Positions 51,601-64,000 of a stretch of DNA of 64,000 bases are shown here, one piece after another (within the stretch, counting starts at the first letter, position 1; every line of letters begins with the position of its first letter). A model generated the notes under the pieces. It saw only the letters and a list, made by a program, of their open reading frames with translations, was not told where the DNA came from and searched no databases. Origin of the DNA: Trichoplax sp. H2 (Eukaryota; Placozoa; Uniplacotomia; Trichoplacea); contig NOWV01000030.1 of assembly GCA_003344405.1 (NCBI GenBank), positions 372,001 through 436,000 on the forward strand, given 5' to 3'. The position numbers were made by a program, and so were the translations under genes.

Positions 51601-53292
51601 CACATACTAAATGCTTTCATACATGCATAATATATAAAGCTGTCTTTCTGTGGATGTAAAGATTACCATTGTAGCTATGCAAAACATTTAATAAATTAAT
51701 TTGAAGCTAATTTAATTTAAAAAAACAGTAATGCTGTTTTCTTCAGTGCTTTAATTTAAGTTAACGGTATTTAATCTTCGTATTGAGCATTAACACCAGA
51801 ATGTAAGTTGTAATTATCTTTCTTTGCTTTACCTTAAAATAATTGCCTACGCTATTCAGGTATTTGTCTCTCTGGTGGAATCGATTTTAATCACGTTATT
51901 ACTGTCTAGTTTGCACAAATAATTAGCAACGTCTACGATATATTAAATTTTTAATCAGATAATGTTATTATTGTATTCTATTTAAAGTTAGATTAATTCT
52001 ATTTTCAATAAATGCTATGGAAGTGTAACAACTAAGACTCGATGTTACACTAGGTGATGAATTATCTGATCTATAAATGAAACATTTTCAGTTTAATCTT
52101 GATTATTCAGAAAATTTATCAATTTATATTGATCGATAAACTTAAGTAAATGATTAAAAAATGGGGCTATACTGCACCGCAGAAGAATCCAAAATTACTT
52201 TATGCCTGCACTATCAACGTTTACAAAGACACATTAGTGCGATTTATAATTCAAATATTAGCTAATTAGTTAAAGAATTAAGTAAGTAATTTACGATTAC
52301 AAGAATAATTAAAAAAATCCTATATGCAATGTATGAAAAAGTCATATGTAGTTTAATGTGCCGTCATCAATTAGTGCCATACCATTTAATAATACGACAT
52401 GATGTTGCGTCTACAGTAAGCTTGGTTTACTATGTAGCAAAGTCGTGAGAGAATACTTATCCGCTCTACTCTAAATGAATCCGTTCAATGTTCTATCACG
52501 CTACAAAATATTTATTTCATATATAATATTATGTATTTGTTTGCTGAGGTAATCCTTAAAGAAATTCAATATTTATTTCAACATTGGATTCTACAATCAA
52601 TAACATATCCATTGCGGTTAACCAAAGTTCTATAAAGCTTTGAATAGGTTTTGATTTTTAATAAATACCAAGATCCATCCATCTTACGCGCAAAATACAT
52701 ATAAATTTTCTATTTACTTCAAGTTAAGAATAGTGACTTGAAAATAGTTTTTATTAAATATTCAATTTGAATCGTCTGGATATAACCGTAGCCAGTGAAA
52801 TCTGCATTATAGTTCGCATAAAATTTTCAATTTATTGACGAATGCATTGGCTGGATATAAAATGCGTAAGTCAATAAATTGAAAAACGATAACTAGATTA
52901 TGGTACATAGTGATTTGGTCGATCTTAGTAATATGCGGCACAATTTTTATCAAGTAGGGAGTACTACAAGAATATGAAGAGAAATATAGATAAATACTGA
53001 CGAGAGTTATTGTTCTTCACATATTTGTAATGCCGTGTCTAGATATAGCGTAAGTGCTAATAGGAAAAGTAAGGCATGATTGATTGATACCGATTAGAAA
53101 TATAAACTTCTACTAATTACTAATGTCTTTACAGTGTGCACCATCATATCAATTTTCCACTGAAGGTTTTATCCACACTGTAACAGCTACGATATTTAAA
53201 TTTCATAGCCTTATTGTCATCACTTTTATAGGCTAGACCCTATAATCGCGATCTTAAAGGAATTGTCGTACTTACAGATAAAATTTAATGAC
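45638..53292. other. Gene-poor interval between the two GPCR genes
   Basis: About 7.6 kb of AT-rich DNA without a supportable exon on either strand. The 73-codon minus frame at 48279-48500 is the only moderately protein-like stretch and has no recognised family. A ~178-bp tandem repeat occupies 50990-51700, listed separately. Confidence 0.45.
50990..51700. repeat. Tandem repeat, period ~178 bp, three clear copies plus an eroded one
   Basis: CTTGTTATTATATTTAGTAG-like landmarks fall at 51226, 51403 and 51581 (177 and 178 bp apart). Each is followed by GGCTRYCTTTCTGTGGATGT and AAGATTA.NATT.G.NCT-like sequence and an ACAGAAAA/AACGGAAAA tract. A more diverged unit begins near 50998 (TTCCTGTTATTCTACTTAGT). 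No coding content is seen. Confidence 0.8.
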
Positions 53293-54330
53293 TTAAATTC
53301 TATTCGAAGGATTGGATAGCGCCTTCCTGGCGGTAGGAGAATCATTTATTGCTGGTGTTTGCGATGTCTTTCCTTTAGAAGACCACCTTGGTCGATGATG
53401 ATATCTATGACAAGCTTTAAAAGCATCCGTTATATCTTGTCTCATCTGCGTGCTAGTAATAACATAAATGACAGGATTGCACATGCAATGCGCAAATGTC
53501 ATCCAAATTGTCGCTTCCAGAACGAAAGTGACTAAAAATTTAACCTTGTAAAATGTAGGAACAGAAGTGATTAATAGTGAAAGTAATTGATAAGGGAAAC
53601 AGCAAACAAGGAAAACAGCAGATGTTATTGACATAGTGATGATCACTTTATGTTTATAATGATGAATTGAAGAATTGGATAATCTAGATCCCATTCGAGT
53701 TAGTTTAATGCCAATATATATGTGGATAATACATATGAGCAGAAATGGTAGAAAGACGAATAAGGTCGACGAGCAGATGACATAAATTTTTTGAAGTTGT
53801 CTCGTTGGCCAAACTTGTCGACATTGTTGGCCGTTTCGGCTTGTTGTCACTTTTAAAAATATGAGTGGCGGAATAGCACTTAAAGTTGACAATATCCATA
53901 TCGATGAAATAGCTGCAATAAGATATTTTTTAGGTATCCCATTGGTTAAAGTTAAATTGAGTGAACGATAGCGATCAAATGCAATAATGAGCAATGTTAG
54001 CCACGAGGCATAAAATCCACAAGTTTGCAATAAGTAAATTAATTTACAGACTATAGGACCAAAGATAAATGTTCGTGTCAGTAAGAGAACCATGATGACG
54101 GGGATTGTTAATGTAACCATTAAATCGGCAATGGCTAAATTTAGTATGCAGACGTTATTACTCGATCGAAATTTCTTTTTCCAAATTAAAATGGAACAGA
54201 TTAAAATATTACCAAGTAAGGAGAGTAAAAATATAGATGCATAACCAATTTCAGCAAAGATGACATTAAGAGATATGTGAGGAGGCTCTAATATTATAGA
54301 ATGATTAGTTGTATTATTTAATCCAGCCAT
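53293..54330 (-). CDS. Rhodopsin-class GPCR 2, peptide-receptor type, single exon, 345 aa
   Basis: An uninterrupted seven-transmembrane class A GPCR. The N-terminus carries N-glycosylation sites (NNTTNHS). TM1 has LGNILI (G40, N41) and TM2 has LNLAIADL (D69). The disulphide cysteines are C95 before TM3 and C170 in the second extracellular loop. TM3 ends in a canonical DRY (119-121), TM6 has FLVCCFPY (240-247) and TM7 ends NPVIY (285-289). A basic, Ser/Thr-rich C-tail of about 50 residues follows. The motif set resembles neuropeptide-type receptors, but placozoan and other basal receptors of this class expanded independently and the ligand cannot be assigned. It should couple to G proteins at the plasma membrane. 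The start at 54330 gives a normal-length N-terminus, and no upstream exon is needed. Confidence 0.95.
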   Translation of the reverse strand: MAGLNNTTNHSIILEPPHISLNVIFAEIGYASIFLLSLLGNILICSILIWKKKFRSSNNVCILNLAIADLMVTLTIPVIMVLLLTRTFIFGPIVCKLIYLLQTCGFYASWLTLLIIAFDRYRSLNLTLTNGIPKKYLIAAISSIWILSTLSAIPPLIFLKVTTSRNGQQCRQVWPTRQLQKIYVICSSTLFVFLPFLLICIIHIYIGIKLTRMGSRLSNSSIHHYKHKVIITMSITSAVFLVCCFPYQLLSLLITSVPTFYKVKFLVTFVLEATIWMTFAHCMCNPVIYVITSTQMRQDITDAFKACHRYHHRPRWSSKGKTSQTPAINDSPTARKALSNPSNRI

Positions 54331-57300
54331 GATTACTTTAAAGATGTCAGTAAGGTTGGATAATTATTAGAATACTCTAGAACTTGAGGATTGATAGGAT
54401 TTTAGAAAATAAAGATGATGTGATCTTATTGAATGGAGTCAGTTTTAAACGTCTTACTAACTTAATGTGTGAAGATAGTATGGTAGTAAAATAGTATTAT
54501 TGAGACACTCTAGGGTTAAATCGAGCTTTCGAAGGAAATAAAAACGATACTTTAATAAGTTCTTTATAAAACGACGATTAAGTACTTTAATAAATGCAAA
54601 TACTGTAATACTGCTGCGAGAATTATGAATTAATCAATCAATTTTAAATTTATAGAAATACCTTGCTTTCTATTTGAATCGAACAAAGTAAATGTCATAC
54701 GGATATGATTGTATATTTATAGATTCGGATTATCTGTAGATGTATTATGATGGTATTTATATTTGCTTATTTGTGATGTTAACTGACATTGATTAATTAA
54801 TTAGCTCGCCATTTGCTTGAATAATTTCAGTTCTTACATTGCTTTGATTTTAATATTACGCAACATCATGGGTTTATGTTGATGTTTTATTATTTAAAGA
54901 AATCTAGAATAAATCATCAAAGTGAAACAACAACGCTTTGTAATATTGAAATTAAGAACTATAGATTGATCGAGCAGTTTTTAATATTATTATTGAATTG
55001 ATAATGTAAGAGAAAGAAATGTATTCTTCTGGGATTCATATTTATTTTTGAAGGCAGATAGACAAATACAACTGTATACTTATCCTTGCTGGATCTAAGA
55101 TTGATCTTGTTAATGTTAAAGGAATATGATTGAAGATGAATGCTCAGCGGATGAAAACAAGCAGCAATAGTAATAAATTATTTTCTCATTTGTTCCTTTC
55201 AGCTATATGTGAAATTGATTGTACATCTAGAATTAATAATCAACATGAACTTCAATATACTTTATATTGTGACCGTAGGCGAAATAAATTCCGGTTGTTG
55301 TTGACTTAATTAATTGTAGCTTTATTTAGAATAGAATATCTATAGCAAATTAAAAGTGGGTAAATATAAAAGTTTTTTACGACTTTTTATTAATCAAAAG
55401 CGATCAATGACGCATTACTAATATTAAGGTTGCGATATTCTGATCTGAGCTATTTCTTGTAAAGAGGAAAAGTCTCAATAAGAAACAAAGCCCTACCGAA
55501 AAATCCTCATCGGGAGCTTTAAAATTGAAAATTCAGATATCTTTTTCTCAGTTGCACTATTTAAATTAAATAAAAAAATATGCAAACTCCATTAATCGTT
55601 TTCTATAGAGGTAATATTATTAAAAAATGATGAAAACAGCTATAATTATATTAATGCGTATTGAAATCACAGAAACCTGCATCTCAATGACAGTGAATAA
55701 TTTTTTTCATTTTCATGCTATTGAGAATTAGAATTGATCTTATCCAGCTATTACAATACTATGGTAAGAATTACATTTGTTTAGTCATTTTAGTAATACA
55801 GTTGTCAATTTTAATAACACTTTTCGCACGGATCGTACGTATATTGTAACAAGCTCATTTTTCAGCTTTCATTCGCTTTCTCTATACAAGTATTGGCAAG
55901 CTTTATTTAAAACTAAGCCTAGTAGGATATTTATTACTCTTATATTCCTTTCTTAGTAATAAATAGTACCTATATTCTTAATTAGTTTTATGACGATGTT
56001 ATCAAGCCTACGTTAAGTTATTTCTATATTGAATTAATTTGTCCTCTAATTAGTCTAAAAGTAAGCTAAAAAGGATCGCTAAAAGGTTAGAAGTGATATT
56101 AGATTCATGATGATTATGCTTATAAGGTAATCAGAGTTTACTAAGGACTTCCATTGTAGTTTGATTTATTAATCATTTTTTAGATGATTAACACATCACC
56201 ACTAGCTGTATATAGCCTTCATTTCTTTATGTAAACGGCAGCTAATATTAGTTTCTCTGTTTCAAACAGTATGTTAACAGTTGTTTTTATAAATAAAATA
56301 TGCATCCAATTTATTTGCTAATTTGTCTTCTAAGATATTGAATTTGTAGATGGGTGATAACTAGGTAGCTACTAGGAAGGAAGTACATACGTTGAAAATT
56401 TTAGCTGATTTCGATTTCGTCTGTGTTTGAATTCGTGATACTTCGTTCATACGATTGGGTTAGTGAGATACAAAATTTATTTATTCATTGTGCATAGTAG
56501 ACTTGCTCAACTTTAAACAAATATTTAAAAGTTTTTGCTTTCATTTGCAATGTTTTGGCCAATTATTAATTAATGAATTTAAAATGGCGGCCAAAATGAA
56601 TTTTTTTACTCTTTATTCAAATACTCACAACTAGCTAATATGATTTTATTAGGTGGAGTTTCTGCTAGCTAGTACATTCAGTTTAACTGTATCGACCAAG
56701 ACATATTCAATACAAAGTATGTCTGGAAAAAATAGCTGCATTTGCCACTAGCTTGAATACTTTATGTATTATTCACAGTAACTATAAATGTCATCGACTA
56801 CACAGCTTTATGGTTCCTTAGCCTAAAGCACCACTGCCTACGTTTTTCAGATTTACTTACTTTAATTAAAATTTGATCAAGCATATCATTGAACATGGAT
56901 CTATAAATTTATATTAAGAAATTTCTTTTATTGCCTTCGAATATTCTACCGTACTACTCCATTTTTAGATATTTCATGAAGCAGCTTAAAACCATTAACT
57001 ATTTTTATTACTCATAATATCAGAAATGAAAGGACAATTACATAGGATATTCGAACTAATCACCTTAAATGACCATGCTTTTAAATGCTATACAAGTCTT
57101 AAGAAAATCGTTTGATTATTTGCGTTCAACAAAATTTAGTGCAAATTAGTTTATTCATATACATTTAATTTCACTAAATCGAATTTGCTTGTACTCGGGG
57201 ATTGATAATTATAATAGATCATTTCACTATTTGAAGCTTACATTTGTGGTCTAGAATTTATCCATTAAAATGGCAATTATTCCTTTAAATGTTATTGAAC

Positions 57301-60300
57301 TCTGAATCTATCGATAAGCGGTATTGAATTCCTTTACATTTCAAATATCATGAAAATTTATCATACATTTTAGGTAAAACGTAGGGCAATAATCTAAAGT
57401 AATACAATAAAATTAAACAAGATCAGACTCTTGGACAAGCTGATGATCTCTATAATAATGATATTACTACGGTAGAGATCGGTCACCTACCGATGCTAGC
57501 ACAGTTAAATTAAATTCGGTTTATCTTCTATATTAGAACCGAAATCTTGATAAGTTAAAGTAGACAGATGCATTTATTATTCTACAGTGACGTAGTTTAT
57601 TAACTTTGAACTTGACTTTATCGGAAGCATATACTATTTATATTGAAATTCGTATTTGTGATATCATCAAAATTTTTTCTAAACAGTTTTATCAGTGACT
57701 TAGTATATTTTAACCGTAGTCTAAAATCGATGTCAAGGCTATTTAATATTGCTATTTAAAAACTAAAATTTGCCTGCTCTACTTGGCACCGTCATGGTAC
57801 TCTCTAGGTTGTAAAAGGATGGATTTTATCTTATATTTTTAATTTAAATTTGGAATTTAACTCTTTAGTGGTACTTTTCTATAAGCTAGTATCATGGTGT
57901 CAATTCTATATACCCAAAGTCCAAATTCCGATAAAATAATGCTGTAATATTAAAAATATATGAATTAAATTGCAGGTATGACTGGCACCTTGTTAATATA
58001 TTAATGAATAGAATACGCTTCCTTTAAGTTGTTTGTATTCCATAATTACATATGCTAAGTCTAAAGTACATATGGCATATAATAGATAAACATCTCATAA
58101 TTGAAAAGAAAAAAAATGGGTAAACAGTTTAGCTAATTTACGTAACTGGAAGGCAATTGTATTCTAAAATTATAGCTTTTGATTTTAGACGGTATGTTCA
58201 GTGACATAATTAATGTTCAAATAACGATTTTAAACATTACATTATCCATACTTTACAAATTACTACGTCAAATTATCTTACCGCTATGATGTTTTCTTCA
58301 CATATTTATTCTAGAACTAACATGCTTTCAGTTTTGACAATTCAAACATGATGTTTCTAATTTACTCTGATCGACACATTAGTTTTCAAAATGATATACT
58401 GAAAGATGAACATTGAGGTAATAACTATTGAAGAATTTCAATATTCGAGTGAAGATATGAGCGTGTTATTACTCCTTAATTATGTAAAGTAAATTGTGTG
58501 GATTAGTGTTAACTAGGGTAACGGAAAGCGATTTCAATTGAAAACATTCACAAGCTCTCAAACAATGATTAATTATTACAATCGACTTCGTAAGTTTCGC
58601 AATGTTGCAGTGCTGGTAAATATGGAGCTGTAATAGCAATTAAATTGTAATTTTACTGATGATAGATCAAATTTTCATGAAAAATGATAGCTATTTTTAC
58701 TTAGAATCGCGTCTTCAACGGAATTTAATAATATCAAAAGAAAAATTTTAAAACAATATAGAATAATTACTTGGTCGTATACTTATTCTAAAAAATCTAA
58801 TATAGCGATCGGTACCTTAATTAAGAACTAACTAAAGAAATTGGCAGCTATTTTTAGATTGTAAGCTTAACCAGTACATTTCTTTCTGTTGAAGAGGTTG
58901 GTAAGGTCAGGCCGAGAAAGTCATTTTGTTGATAAAATTTTGATGAATTTTTTATGTTAACTCTTTTTATGGGGAAAGTAAAATCGCTAACATCCAGTTA
59001 CATTGATTTAGTACCCTTATTGGCCAACTTTTGTTAATTATTTCATCAGCCATCGAAAATTACCCTCGAAATGTCTTTGCATCAGTCACATATTCTACTT
59101 TACCATAGTAATATTGAATACGAAATGCACGTTTTAGACAAAACTATATTATGAGACTAATGCAGTTATTCTGGGAAAACTGAATAAGTTTTCATCGTAG
59201 GGTTTTTGGTATGGTGTTCATTGCTCTCTACGACTTATCAGTTCTTGGGACATTCATTTAAAAATAGTAATCATTACTAATGTATAATCGAAAATAGATT
59301 CAGTACTTTTGCACCTGCACCTTAATATAAGCATAAGAACAATCACTATTCTTACTATTGTATGATTGTAGTTAACCATCGCAACTGAAACATTTAATCT
59401 TCTTACAGAAACTTTTTGAATATTCCAATAACTGCCAAATTATGTTATATAAAAGAAAGTGAAACATAAATATAAAGAATAATAAGTACTACGTGTTTGC
59501 TTTACAAACAAGATACACCACTTAATAAATTACTGGTAACCTTTTTGGGGTCAGAATTGACTACTTTCATTTTCAGTATAGTGAAAAAATCGAGATTTTT
59601 ATTTACTGAAGGTACCGTATTTATTCCATTAATCCAATATAAGAGAGAAAATTAGCTGATATATAAGTTTCAATTAATAGAGCAAAAGATACCGTTATAC
59701 CAGAGTAGTAAGCACAATATTTATATAAAGTATGAAAGTAGCGATACTATATTTATATAGAATATGAATTTAGGCAACGTGAAGTATTAAACCATATGAT
59801 TTAATACATTGACAGATTAGTACATCATTCCATTCGATCCAAAGAGGCATGATTTAAGATCAGAGTTTCTACGATATTTAACTAATGTAGGACACGCTTA
59901 ATTAATAAACGAATTTAAGATTCAACCTTGCAGGCAGTAGGTACGCGAATAGCTAATCAAATGTATATTTAAAGTACAATTTGGTAGTATTGAAAATCTA
60001 AATGGGAACAATTTCCACCGAAATATGGGCACACACACTATATAAGTACCCTTGTGCAGTTATTAAATATAAAACTTGCTACGGTTATCATATGAGCTAA
60101 TGCATTATGCGTATATTTAAAAGTTTGATATAATACCGCACGTATAAAGTAGAAAACTAGATATAGTAACCGAAATTCTTTTTTAGAATCTTGTTGTAGC
60201 ATAGGTTATGGTAGAATAGCAAAAATTTTTTCGTTGCTTGAATATGATATACAGTACTGTAGAGGATAGTATGCAATAGTGATATTATTGCAGAATTTTC

Positions 60301-63300
60301 GAACTCTGATACTGGATTTTTACTGAATGAAGTATACAAGTTTCCTTATTAAGAATACTACAGATTGATAACTCCTATTACGATGAAATAGTAGTGGCTA
60401 ACTATCTTTTATACTATTAATCTTATAAGTCATGCTCCTAGTTCCGATTATAGCTTGTGTTCGCGTATATTATTGCAACGATTTCTGTTTTTATTTATGA
60501 TTCATCATGAATCTACAAACCAACAGATTGTAGAACTCGATGGAATATATCCACAGATCACAATAGCTTGTTATTTGTGAAGTGTAAATGTGTGCAGAAT
60601 TTCTAGCATTTTTATTTTCGCCCGTACAGTACATAAGATTGTTAGGCTTAGTAAATGATATGTATAATTATATAAAACAATTAGTACAAATAGTGAGATA
60701 TAGCACCTGATATCAACATTTGCGGGGTTGATTTCATATAATGTGCTGTCAGTATCGTAGGTGATATAATTGCATCTTATCATTCGAGTATTAATTTGGT
60801 AAATTTGAAATATTCTAGCTTATTGCATATTAGGTTGTGTATTTTGTGGTAGATATTATTTAAACGGAATAATGTGTTCTTTTACAATATTTATAAGAAA
60901 TAGCGAAGAGCCGTTATTATAAGACTAATACTTTCATTAAATATCCAGCTGGTCAAAGTGTTACATTGAGTAATAATTTGAAAAGTTTTCCTGGAATTAA
61001 TGTGGCAGCGTTTCATGTAATCAAAATGCAAATAATCATACGTTTACATGCTGGAGCTACCATGATACATTTGATATGCTTTAACTTACATTAAATGTTA
61101 TATTAAAAGATTAAAACTGTAATGAAAGGAGTAATTTCGGCTAATTACGGTAGTAACATATAATATTATAAAACTATGTCACCTTAGTGATTTGCTGAGT
61201 TTTAATAACTTGAATTTCGAGTTAGTAGATTGTAATCTATGGGACTATAAAACCCATCCAAGACAATAAGAATTAAATAAATAATTATTATATAGAGAAG
61301 ATTATAGGTAGATATGAGTATCACCAATATGTATAAGTATTCCTATGATGAAGATACATCGAAGATATTTCTGGGTCTTCTCTTATCTCGAACAACTTAT
61401 CAAGATTAGTTTTCTATCACAAGTATAAGTTTTGTCCTTAAGCTTCATGGCAGAAACAATAAAGATCGTCTCCTTACGCTTAAACGATAAAATACCCATA
61501 TTACTTGTTCTTATGATCTTCTATTGATTTTAATTTTATCACGATAATTTATAGCATTATAACTTATAAAATATTGATGTTGTTATTTATTTATTTACGT
61601 AGCATGACAGCCGGCAGGCTTGGCAGGAATTAAAATTTAATTTAACTGAGTTATTGATCTAGTTGAAATATACCGTGAAAATTTATCATGGAATGGCGAT
61701 AGTCAATCTAGCTAACAAAGAACCAACCGCTATTATGTTCTTTCTGAGAATTATCTCGGCAATCGATGTAGGGCAATTGCTGAGAGAGGTTAATACAGTA
61801 TATGTTATTGTTAAAGTTTAGGGATCTGAATTACATATGCTATGATAATGATAGTCTAAAATCCCTATAAATGATCAAATACCAAATTCCTCCAATTTTA
61901 ATATAATTTCGATTGCTAGTTATAAGTATTTCAGTGAAAGCTGAAATTCTATATATGCTGGTGATAATTTCGCTAAACATTGCATTTAATTTGTATTTGA
62001 CTGTATAAAAATGCAATGTACTATCTACTTCTTTAGATATTTACACATCTAAAGTTGGTACACGATGTTACACTACTCATTTCCCCTTATACAAGTATCT
62101 CTTACAATGAGTATTTCTTGACTAGTAGCTTGTATATATTTTTCAGCATAGGTTATTGCAAGAAATGAATGATAGAGTATTAATTTTTTTCTGCTGTAGT
62201 TGTGGTACTTTTTTGCTGAGTACTTTATTAACTGAATTTTTAGTGACCTGATGAGCATTGAAGATTTTAAATTAATTCATTCTCCATTTCTACTTTTTTG
62301 TTATAAATAATTATGAAACAATTAGTGTATGATATTAGTTAAAATATTACTTCCGGGATGACGATAGTGTTATCGAGTTAATATATATATATAATTATAA
62401 TATATGTATTTTAATTCTGTGAATCAGATTAACTAATTATTAGCTTTACGTCAGATGTCTTTTATAGTGATCCGTTTGCGATTATATTGCAATTTCAATT
62501 TTATTTCTTTCTGTCTTTGTTAGGCTTAAGATTGTAACGATCTTTATTGCTTGAAAATTTATGCAATAGTTTTGATTTCTGCTAATTTTTGCATGTTTCA
62601 CGATCCAGCATGTATATATACAACATGAAGGGTAGTAGTAATTGATGATCGCATACAATTTTGACTGGTGTATATTAAACAACCTATTGAGAAAACAAAG
62701 CAAATTAATATGTTAACTAAATGATCTTCTGTTTATTCACCTAAATCGGTGATTCATAATGTTTGTACACATACGTTAAATGATGTATTTACCGAGAAAG
62801 AATACTTGGTCTATTGAGAGAGTAATGAAATAAAATTATTCTTAAAATGTAAACTATCTATAAGAAGCTGTGTCACAACCCTCACTTGTGGCAAAGGAAA
62901 GTAAAGAACTCTAGTGTAGTTACTTAAAACTTGGGCTATTTCTCCCAGTACTTTCAGTTTCTATGAGAGAAGTATTTGAGAACTCGATTTCTCGGCTGAT
63001 CTCTACAGACAACTGACTAATTATTACACTATTCTTCACGATATGAGTCTTGCCGTTTCTTGAGCAATTACTTACTTTATTCTACAAACACACGCGCTTA
63101 AATAGGTTTCTACAGTGAATTCCAATATTAACGAGTGAGAATTCATGCTTTACAAGTTACATTAATTAGTATAATACCATTACTAAATATACATGTCGAT
63201 ATTCTCAGACTTAGATAGCTACAAGCTATCAGGTGTTAAGACGCTTAACCTTCGTTCATATACAGCTCAATTTTTAGAGATTAACACACCTTATAAACCT

Positions 63301-64000
63301 ACGTAAATTAACTGCTAACAACTTCTATTTTTATCTCATTTCTACCATCCTATTATCAGCTACCAGCGCATTAAAACATAGCACATAACCTTATCTTATC
63401 TATTCATAAGCATTCATTAATTTACAGTGACTTAATTAGTAACGGCGTACCGTGGCAAGCTGAAAGACGTTGTACAATATTTTGATCATTTGTAACGTTA
63501 AATATACTACGACGGTAGAGCTTATAAATTTTCAATTACAACTTATCTGAATGGCTATATAAATAAGTTGATGATTAATAGACGCTACATCGTGATTATA
63601 CGAATAATGTAAACGCTAATATCTTACAATTGTATTATAGTATTGATAAACTTTAGTGAGTAGGACAACTCTAATTTAGCAGCTTAGGCAACGTCTACTA
63701 AATCATTTACAATTCCATAAACGTTCTCATGTAATTTATCGATCTGTAGATCAACTGTGGTTAGTGTAAAATCAGATTATAAATCCCAATAATAACATCA
63801 CGTATACGAATTATGATAATATGGGGTAGACTTCGCGACTTTTTCCTTCAAAACTGAATGCGTAACTTTGACATTATAAGCGGATAAGCCATTATTTTAC
63901 TTCCATCATAAGATGGAAATATTAGCTGGAGATGATAAAACGGCCGAGAGATTGGAAAAATTTCGATAGCAATAAATATGAAGGTTTAACAAAGATGTCC
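54331..64000. other. Long gene-free interval to the window end
   Basis: About 9.7 kb in which I find no supportable exon, RNA gene or mobile element on either strand. Open frames of 60-73 codons on the minus strand (60157-60339, 60571-60783, 62073-62258, 62482-62703) have AT-driven composition and no family likeness. A short TA-rich run lies near 62378-62405. Regulatory DNA may be present but I cannot identify it. Confidence 0.45.

Noticed and set aside
60157-62703. Several 60-73 codon minus-strand frames near the window end.
   Set aside because: Tyr/Ile/Asn-rich composition expected from AT-rich non-coding DNA, with no homology or splice structure.

Overview
This window reads as nuclear DNA of an intron-rich, AT-rich animal. 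Genes are split by short GT-AG introns, and the gene content is metazoan: a CLCA family with C-terminal membrane anchors, rhodopsin-class GPCRs, the mRNA 3'-end factor CSTF1 and a class I HDAC relative. Compact introns, strong AT bias, class A GPCRs and kinesin-light-chain-type TPR arrays suggest an early-branching animal, most plausibly a placozoan (Trichoplax/Hoilungia). The placozoan assignment is inference; no marker gene is present to prove it.

Layout. 313-3585 (+) is a complete 15-exon CSTF1 gene (421 aa, WD40). Convergent to it, 5322-9295 (-) is a 4-exon class I HDAC-like gene of 890 aa. Its deacetylase fold is recognisable but the catalytic histidines and zinc ligands are substituted, and a disordered tail of about 570 residues follows. 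9.3-15.1 kb is mostly gene-free, with a possible decayed coding stretch and a 284-bp tandem duplication. 15203-23996 (+) and 28708-36903 (+) are two tandem CLCA (calcium-activated chloride channel regulator) paralogues of 1419 and 1429 aa. Each has 15 exons, with matching intron phases and nearly identical exon lengths. Both keep a full VWA MIDAS site, but the HEXXH protease motif has become RQWAR. Between them lies a degenerate TPR array on the minus strand. 39959-45637 (-) is a two-exon class A-type GPCR whose single 4.7-kb intron holds three families of tandem repeats. 53293-54330 (-) is an intact single-exon class A GPCR of peptide-receptor type. From 54.3 kb to the end I see no supportable gene.

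The gene models were built by hand. Exons were joined only where GT and AG sites, reading phase and family homology agreed, and every summed coding length is divisible by three. Family alignments are from memory, not from a search. No operon-like or pathway link between neighbours is evident except the CLCA duplication. The strongest themes are loss of catalytic motifs in otherwise well-kept genes and many low-copy tandem duplications with periods of about 160-190 bp.
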